DNA of 9,956 bases from Pseudomonadota bacterium. Its GTDB lineage: Bacteria; Pseudomonadota; Alphaproteobacteria; Kiloniellales; J153. Positions 6,262 through 9,956 of the stretch are shown here, one piece after another. Position 1 is the stretch's first letter. Each line of letters starts with the position of its first letter. A program made the translations under genes and the position numbers. The notes beneath the pieces were generated by a model, which was given only the letters and a program-made list of their open reading frames with translations, did no database searches and was not told the origin of the DNA. The DNA lies in contig JACZWN010000130.1 of NCBI GenBank assembly GCA_022572105.1, positions 1 to 9,956 on the forward strand, given 5' to 3'.

Positions 6262-6417
6262 GGCGGGACCGAGAATGCCGTAGCGCCGGGAAAGAGTCGA
6301 GAGCGCAAGGCGGATACGGTTGTCGTGCCGCCCGGCAGCGATCACAATAACGCGCCCCCTGGATCGCTGGTGTCCGGGGGCGCGGGGGGAGGGAATCGAA
6401 ACCCGAGTGGAAAATCG
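6262..6417. other. Divergent promoter region between polA and the Acg-like gene
   Basis: 156 nt that should carry promoters for both directions. No strong consensus promoter is visible. A possible plus-strand pair is TTGTCG with CACAAT at 17-nt spacing, near 6320-6348. The minus strand of the same stretch offers TTGTGA with a poor -10. Neither can be called from sequence alone. Confidence 0.3.
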
Positions 6418-7596
6418 ATGGTGAGCCGGAGAGGGGTCCTGGCGGGCGCCGGGGCGGTCAGCGTCCTGGTCGTCGGCGGCGTCGTCTGGCGGGCCTCGGA
6501 CAAGGGCGTATTCAGCATCGGCCAAGGGCCGGCCTACGAGCCTTGGCAGACCTGGCGGACGGACGCCGCCGAAGGGCCGCTGGCGCTGGTGCGCGCCGGC
6601 ATTCTGGCCGCCAGCCCGCACAACACGCAGCCCTGGCTGTTCCAGGTCTCGGAGCAGGCCGTGGCGCTCTACGCCGATACCCGGCGCCACCTGGGCAGCT
6701 TCGATCCCTTCCTGCGCGAGATGCACATCGGCCTGGGTTGCGCCCTCGAGAACATGATCCTGGCCGCAACCGCCAATGGATACCTCGCCCAGATCAGCTA
6801 TGCCGGCGGCATGCTCGGGCCCATACCCGAGGCGCCCGAGCCGCACCTGGTCGCGCGCATCGGGCTGGCGCCCGGCGAGACCCAGCCCGATGCGCTCTAC
6901 GAGGCCATCCCACGGCGTCACACCAACCGCGGCCCCTACGAGCGCGATCGCCCCGTGCCCGGGGACGCGCTCGAGGCCATGGCGCGCATGGGCAACGACG
7001 ACATCAGGCTGCTGCTATTCACGAGCGAGGCGCAGCGGTCGCGCTTCGCCGCGGTGGTCGTCGCGGCCACCGAGGCCATCGTCGCGGACCCTCAGATGGT
7101 GAGCGACAGCCAGAGATGGTTCCGCAGCACGCGCGAGCAGGTGGCCAAGCATCGCGACGGGCCGACGCTCGATGCCGCCGGGCTCTCGCCGTTGGTGACG
7201 GCGCTGGCCAAGGTCTTGCCGCCGCCGTCGGCCGAGCAGGGACACCGCCTGTGGCTCGAGGCGACCCGCGACGTGCACGTGGCGACGGCGCCCGCGTTCG
7301 GGTTCCTCGCCGTGCGCAACCTGAACGACCGGGCGCACGCGCTGCGCGCCGGGCGGCTGTGGCAACGCTTGCATCTTTACGCCACGACCCGGGACCTGGC
7401 CATGCACCCGATCAACCAGCCCGTGGAGCTGGTCGACCGCGAGCGGCACCTGGACAGGGCGCCCGAGGCGGCGCGCCGGCTGGCGGCGCTGACCGAGAGT
7501 TCGGCGTGGCAGCCGACCTTCGCCTTTCGGATGGGGTACCCGGTGCGCGACGCGGCGCTCTCTCCGCGCCGCGCGCTCGCAGACGTGGTGCTCTGA
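6418..7596 (+). CDS. Acg-type FMN-binding nitroreductase-like protein with Tat-like signal
   Basis: A 392-aa protein of the Acg family, a nitroreductase-fold group that binds FMN. The mycobacterial prototype Acg (Rv2032) is thought to sequester FMN rather than reduce nitro compounds. The flavin-site hallmark SPHNTQPWLF lies at 66-75 and RRHTNRGPYE at 166-175. GFLAVRN and RLWQRLHLYATTRDLAMHP complete the double-domain pattern. The N-terminus (SRRGVLAG at 3-10, then a hydrophobic stretch to about 24) resembles a twin-arginine signal, with no clear AxA cleavage site, so it may be exported or anchored facing the periplasm. ATG 6418 is chosen because it places the twin-arginine motif at the very start. 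The SD is weak (GTGG about 9 nt upstream). It diverges from polA, and a truncated NDUFA9-like frame follows within 10 nt. The physiological substrate is unknown. Confidence 0.82.
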   Translation: MVSRRGVLAGAGAVSVLVVGGVVWRASDKGVFSIGQGPAYEPWQTWRTDAAEGPLALVRAGILAASPHNTQPWLFQVSEQAVALYADTRRHLGSFDPFLREMHIGLGCALENMILAATANGYLAQISYAGGMLGPIPEAPEPHLVARIGLAPGETQPDALYEAIPRRHTNRGPYERDRPVPGDALEAMARMGNDDIRLLLFTSEAQRSRFAAVVVAATEAIVADPQMVSDSQRWFRSTREQVAKHRDGPTLDAAGLSPLVTALAKVLPPPSAEQGHRLWLEATRDVHVATAPAFGFLAVRNLNDRAHALRAGRLWQRLHLYATTRDLAMHPINQPVELVDRERHLDRAPEAARRLAALTESSAWQPTFAFRMGYPVRDAALSPRRALADVVL

Positions 7597-7601
7597 CGGG
7601 C

Positions 7602-7880
7602 ATGGGGAAGCAGGCGTCAGGTCGGATCGCATGGCCCATGGGACAGAGCGTGATCACGGTATTCGGCGGTTTCGGCTTTCTCGGCCGTCACATCGCCGGA
7701 CCGCTCGTGGACGGGGGCGCAAAGGTCCGCGCGGCGAGCCGCCATCCCGAGAGGACGGATGCCCCCGGGACGGGCGTTGCGGGCGGATCGATCGAACCCG
7801 TCTACGCGCACGATCGCGACGCGCCTTTGGCAATGTCTGGACGCTTTGACGGGCGGAAAGGATCGGCGCACCGATGCTGA
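7602..7880 (+). pseudogene. Truncated NDUFA9-like (complex I accessory / NAD(P)-binding epimerase-type) gene, N-terminal remnant
   Basis: The frame from ATG 7602 (or ATG 7638) encodes a Rossmann beta-alpha-beta start: VITVFGGFGFLGRHIAGPLV with the GGFGFLG nucleotide-binding loop. It continues through VRAASRHPER and ends its family-like part near GSIEPVYAHDRDAPLA (about 7830). This order matches the N-terminus of alphaproteobacterial NDUFA9-family proteins, which are normally around 300 aa or more. Here the frame stops at 7878-7880 after an unrelated tail (SGRFDGRKGSAHRC), overlapping the next gene's start. Everything after the first ~65 residues is missing and does not reappear in any frame nearby, so I read it as a deletion remnant. 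Neither start has a good SD. A small expressed protein is possible but unlikely, because the fold would be incomplete. Confidence 0.7.
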
Positions 7881-8311
7881 GCCAGGCCGAGCGGCGCTTC
7901 CTGGCGTCGCGGCGGGTCGCCTACCTGGCGACCGCGGACGCGCGCGGGGCGCCGCACGTCGTCCCGGTCTGCTTCGCCGTCGCCGAGTCCGGGATTTATA
8001 TCACCATCGACGAGAAGCCCAAGCGGGTGGCCGCGCGCGCGCTCAAGCGCCTGCGCAACATCGCCGAGAACCCGCAGGTGGCGCTGGTCGCGGACCGATA
8101 CGACGACCGCGACTGGTCCCGTCTGGGCTGGGTCATGGTCCGGGGCCGCGCCGAGGTGCTCGACGGGGGGCCCGAACACGCCGCCGCGCTGCTCGGCCTG
8201 CGCGCGCGCTACCCGCAGTTGGCGGCGATGGCCCTCGAGGGCCGGCCCGTGATCGCCATCCGCGTGGAACGGGTGGCAAGCTGGGGCGACCTGCGCGTGA
8301 CGGAGCGCTAG
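7874..8311 (+). CDS. PPOX-class flavin/F420-dependent oxidoreductase (TIGR03668-like)
   Basis: A 145-aa cytoplasmic protein with the split-barrel fold of pyridoxamine-phosphate-oxidase-like enzymes. It begins MLSQAERRFLASRRVAYLAT, then has GAPHVVPVCFAV (strand pair), KPKRVAARALKRLRNIAENP (cofactor phosphate-binding region), and YDDRDWSRLGWVMVRGRAEV. This last block is characteristic of the TIGR03668/Rv0121-type subgroup, described as F420-dependent in actinobacteria. In a proteobacterium, FMN or F420 cannot be decided from sequence. The length is normal and the frame intact. ATG 7874 overlaps the end of the NDUFA9-like remnant by 7 nt, and AAGGA lies about 12 nt upstream. It is convergent with the zinc-finger gene, 71 nt away. 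The upstream deletion that truncated the NDUFA9-like gene may have changed its promoter. The substrate is unknown. Confidence 0.85.
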   Translation: MLSQAERRFLASRRVAYLATADARGAPHVVPVCFAVAESGIYITIDEKPKRVAARALKRLRNIAENPQVALVADRYDDRDWSRLGWVMVRGRAEVLDGGPEHAAALLGLRARYPQLAAMALEGRPVIAIRVERVASWGDLRVTER

Positions 8312-8382
8312 CGATCGCCTCGGCCCGGTACCGGACGATTCGGGATGATCGCCGGTCTAGGGCGGGATCGCGCCGCGGAGGC

Positions 8383-8571
8383 TCAGTGCCCGGCGCCCGC
8401 GCCGCCGCCTTTTTTGAGCACGAAGCGGCAGTCGCAGTAGGGGCAGTCGATTCCGCCCTGGCCGGCCATGTTGAGCCAGACGCGCGGATGGCCGAGCGCG
8501 CCGCCGCCGTCGCACTCGACGACCTCGGTATCGACCTCGATCACCTCGGGGGCATCGGGAGCATCGGTCAT
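8383..8571 (-). CDS. Small zinc-finger protein, NDUFS6-like (zf-CHCC family)
   Basis: A 62-aa protein matching the CHCC zinc-finger family, whose mitochondrial member NDUFS6 is an accessory complex I subunit involved in assembly. In alphaproteobacteria the homologue is thought to associate with NDH-1. The ligands are C20 (VECDGGGALGH), H28 (GHPRVWLNM), C43 and C46 (DCPYCDCRFVL), with an extra C48. The acidic N-terminus and short Gly/Ala-rich tail (KKGGGAGAGH) are usual for the bacterial form. ATG 8571 is supported by GAGG 5 nt upstream and AAGGAG 11 nt upstream. The gene is convergent with the PPOX gene and divergent from the ABC ATPase. Two TTGACA hexamers lie on its strand about 50 and 65 nt before the start. 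Confidence 0.9.
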   Translation of the reverse strand: MTDAPDAPEVIEVDTEVVECDGGGALGHPRVWLNMAGQGGIDCPYCDCRFVLKKGGGAGAGH

Positions 8572-8616
8572 CGGCGCCTCGTCTCCTTACCGTGGCCGCG
8601 GGCGCTTTGCCCCCCG

Positions 8617-8644
8617 GCGTGTCAAGGGGGGCGTGTCAAGAGGG
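8617..8644 (-). repeat. 14-bp tandem duplication carrying two TTGACA hexamers on the minus strand
   Basis: GCGTGTCAAGGGGG (8617-8630) is followed directly by GCGTGTCAAGAGGG (8631-8644), with one mismatch. On the minus strand each unit presents TTGACA, the -35 consensus (8625-8620 and 8639-8634), upstream of the zinc-finger gene. No good -10 is visible at normal spacing, so promoter function is uncertain. Confidence 0.45.
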
Positions 8645-8676
8645 GCGCGTCGCGGGCGTGCCGCCTCGGGCGTCGG

Positions 8677-8705
8677 TTGACCGGCGCCGGGGCGGATGAT
8701 ACGCA
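8677..8705 (+). promoter_or_regulatory. Candidate promoter for the ABC ATPase gene
   Basis: TTGACC (8677-8682) is followed after 17 nt by TACGCA (8700-8705), preceded by the sequence GATGA. Start of transcription near 8711 would give a leader of about 74 nt containing the hairpin at 8723-8747. The -35 is good and the -10 is poor. Confidence 0.33.
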
Positions 8706-8722
8706 TTGCCGCCGCGCGATCA

Positions 8723-8747
8723 ATGGCCGACACGGGCGGCCATTTTT
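8723..8747 (+). terminator. Terminator-like hairpin in the leader of the ABC gene (possible attenuator)
   Basis: ATGGCCG (8723-8729) pairs with CGGCCAT (8737-8743) in a perfect 7-bp stem with a 7-nt loop, and TTTTT (8743-8747) follows. This resembles an intrinsic terminator, 38 nt before the ATG. A competing hairpin, GGCCA (8738-8742) with TGGCC (8747-8751), uses the terminator's 3' arm. It may end transcripts from upstream or attenuate the ABC operon. Confidence 0.45.
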
Positions 8748-8784
8748 GGCCAGCGTGCGCGCCGCAGGATACGCCGCTTTCACC

Positions 8785-9804
8785 ATGCCGAACGACGAGC
8801 CCCAGAGCGCGATTCCGGCGGTCGCCGCCGCTTTGCCCGAGTACGCGGTGGAGCTGCGCGCCCTGGACAAGCGCTACGCCGCCAGCGGCCACGGCGCGCC
8901 CAAGCACGCCCTCATCGAGGTCGATCTCGCGATCCCGCGCGGCGCGCTGTTCGGCCTGCTCGGCCCCAACGGGGCGGGCAAGTCGACGCTCATCAACATC
9001 CTGGCCGGGCTGGTCAACAAGACCTCCGGCTCGGTGGCGATCTGGGGCTTCGACATCGACCGGGCGCCGCGCCGGGCGCGCGCGGCCATCGGCGTGGTGC
9101 CGCAGGAACTCAACATCGACCCCTTCTTCACGCCGCGCGAGCTCCTGGAGCTGCAGGCCGGGCTCTACGGCGTGCCGCCCGCGGAGCGGCACAGCGACGA
9201 GATTCTGGGCGTCCTCGGCCTGAGCGACAAGGCCGAGGCCTATGCCCGGACCCTTTCGGGCGGCATGCGCCGGCGCCTCATGGTCGCCAAGGCCATGGTG
9301 CACGACCCGCCGGTCTTGGTCCTCGACGAGCCGACCGCCGGCGTCGACGTCGAGCTGCGCCAGCAGCTCTGGGCCCACGTGCGCGCGCTCAACCGCCGGG
9401 GCACCACGATCCTGCTGACCACCCACTACCTGGAGGAGGCCGAGGAGCTCTGCGACCGGATCGCGATCATCAACCACGGCCGGATCATCGCCTGCGACAC
9501 CACCGAGGCGCTGGTCGGCCGGCTCGACAGCAAGGACCTGATTCTCCTCCTGGCCGATGACCTGGAAGGCGTGCCGGCGTCGCTCGCCCGCTTCAACGTG
9601 GAGCCGGCCGGGCCGCGCCGCCTGGTGTTCCATTACCGGCCGAGCGAGAGCCCGGTGCCCGAGATCCTGAGCGCCGTCGCCGAGGCCGGCCTCGTCGTCG
9701 CGGACATAACCACCGAGGAGACCGACCTGGAGGACCTTTTCCTGCAGCTGACCCGCGACGACGCCGGCGCGGCGGCACCGGAGGATTCGCGGGGCAGAGG
9801 GTGA
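8785..9804 (+). CDS. ABC transporter ATP-binding protein (ABC-2/YadG type)
   Basis: A 339-aa nucleotide-binding subunit of the DrrA/YadG-like exporter group, which powers an ABC-2 type membrane permease. All motifs are present: Walker A GPNGAGKST (60-68), Q-loop Q107 in VVPQELN, signature LSGGM (158-162), Walker B VLVLDEP (177-183, catalytic E182), and H-loop H214 in LLTTHYLEEAEELCDR. The region after about residue 245 is the variable C-terminal part ending in a Gly/Arg tail. ATG 8785 is chosen because it leaves a normal short N-terminus before RALDKRY. The SD is weak (AGGA about 16 nt upstream). The TGA overlaps the GTG of the following lipoprotein gene (GTGA), suggesting one operon. No permease gene is visible in the window, and it may lie beyond the right edge. 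The substrate cannot be inferred. Confidence 0.92.
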   Translation: MPNDEPQSAIPAVAAALPEYAVELRALDKRYAASGHGAPKHALIEVDLAIPRGALFGLLGPNGAGKSTLINILAGLVNKTSGSVAIWGFDIDRAPRRARAAIGVVPQELNIDPFFTPRELLELQAGLYGVPPAERHSDEILGVLGLSDKAEAYARTLSGGMRRRLMVAKAMVHDPPVLVLDEPTAGVDVELRQQLWAHVRALNRRGTTILLTTHYLEEAEELCDRIAIINHGRIIACDTTEALVGRLDSKDLILLLADDLEGVPASLARFNVEPAGPRRLVFHYRPSESPVPEILSAVAEAGLVVADITTEETDLEDLFLQLTRDDAGAAAPEDSRGRG

Positions 9805-9956
9805 CCCGCGGAACCGCGGGCCCGAGCCTTCGCCGCGCCGCCTCGCCATCGCCGGCCGTGGCGCGCCCGGGCCCGCTTCTTCGGCTCGTGCTCGTGGCGC
9901 TCCTCGCCACGGCCTGCGCACCGCGCCTGGCGCCACCCGGGCCCGGTCCGACCGCG
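9801..9956 (+). CDS. Lipoprotein, N-terminal part (3' end outside window); possibly an alpha/beta hydrolase
   Basis: The GTG at 9801 overlaps the ABC gene's stop (GTGA), and the frame stays open for 52 codons to the window edge. It encodes an Arg/Pro-rich start, then LLRLVLVALLATAC followed by APRLAPPGPGPTA. This is a lipoprotein signal with a lipobox-like LATAC, so the mature protein would begin at the Cys and be membrane-anchored by lipid. A GTG at 9858 would give a shorter, more typical signal peptide and is a real alternative, but neither start has a good SD. The 'CAPxLxPPGP' start resembles lipoprotein alpha/beta hydrolases of Rhodospirillales and Rhizobiales as I remember them. The catalytic part is outside the window, so this is only a suggestion. 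Confidence 0.62.
   Translation, partial: MTRGTAGPSLRRAASPSPAVARPGPLLRLVLVALLATACAPRLAPPGPGPTA

Noticed and set aside
5458..6417. Upstream extension of the Acg-like frame
   Set aside because: It is antisense to polA and has no family-like sequence. The twin-arginine signal at ATG 6418 marks the real start.
6262..6921. 220-residue N-terminal extension of polA
   Set aside because: The 5'-3' exonuclease begins right after ATG 6261. The extension is low-complexity, lies antisense to the Acg-like gene and is absent from Pol I proteins.
8617..8644. Start of a CRISPR-like or larger tandem array
   Set aside because: There are only two 14-bp units with no spacers, so it is a simple local duplication.
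8587..9936. 449-aa minus-strand frame opposite the ABC gene
   Set aside because: It is a shadow of the ABC ATPase, which has every Walker and signature motif on the plus strand.

Overview
The window is GC-rich DNA with a strong G/C bias at third codon positions. It looks like an alphaproteobacterial chromosome, probably Rhodospirillales-like. The main clues are an NDUFS6-type zinc-finger protein and a remnant of an NDUFA9-type protein, both accessory complex I families shared by alphaproteobacteria and mitochondria. A sigma-54 promoter with FlbD/ftr-like upstream dyads, the arrangement known from alphaproteobacterial flagellar genes, points the same way. The taxonomic placement is inference.

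Left part (1-2075), all on the minus strand: a compact toxin-antitoxin operon of the VapBC45 type. A 238-aa HTH + DUF433 antitoxin overlaps a 135-aa PIN-like toxin by 4 nt, and the toxin starts at TTG. Downstream is a 297-nt gap and then the 5' part of an unrecognised acidic, low-complexity protein that runs off the left edge. The gap carries a near-perfect -24/-12 (sigma-54) promoter about 30 nt before that gene's ATG from the predicted start point. Two GGCA-N5-TGCC dyads lie about 110 and 150 bp upstream of that start point. Together these suggest a flagellar-regulon gene.

Middle (2079-3247): a complete-looking IS630-family insertion sequence with 10-13 bp terminal inverted repeats and flanking TA dinucleotides. 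Its transposase is split over two frames joined by a textbook A AAA AAC -1 slippery site. The IS sits between the toxin-antitoxin operon and polA. A relatively AT-rich, dyad-filled spacer (3250-3459) follows.

Right part: polA (DNA polymerase I, 933 aa, minus strand, all three catalytic domains intact) is divergent from a Tat-signal-bearing Acg-type FMN-binding nitroreductase-like protein. Then come a truncated NDUFA9-like Rossmann remnant, a PPOX-class (TIGR03668-like) flavin/F420 oxidoreductase gene, and a convergent NDUFS6-like zinc-finger gene. Divergent from the last is an ABC transporter ATPase, preceded by a terminator-like leader hairpin with a competing hairpin. The ATPase is followed, with a GTGA overlap, by the N-terminus of a lipoprotein cut by the right edge.

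The polA and complex I-related genes are housekeeping. The toxin-antitoxin operon and the IS are accessory insertions. I see no CRISPR array, tRNA, rRNA or clear multi-gene novel defence system. The points most worth checking are the sigma-54/ftr-like regulatory region with its unidentified target gene, the frameshifting IS, the NDUFA9 truncation beside the NDUFS6 homologue, and the possible attenuator before the ABC gene.
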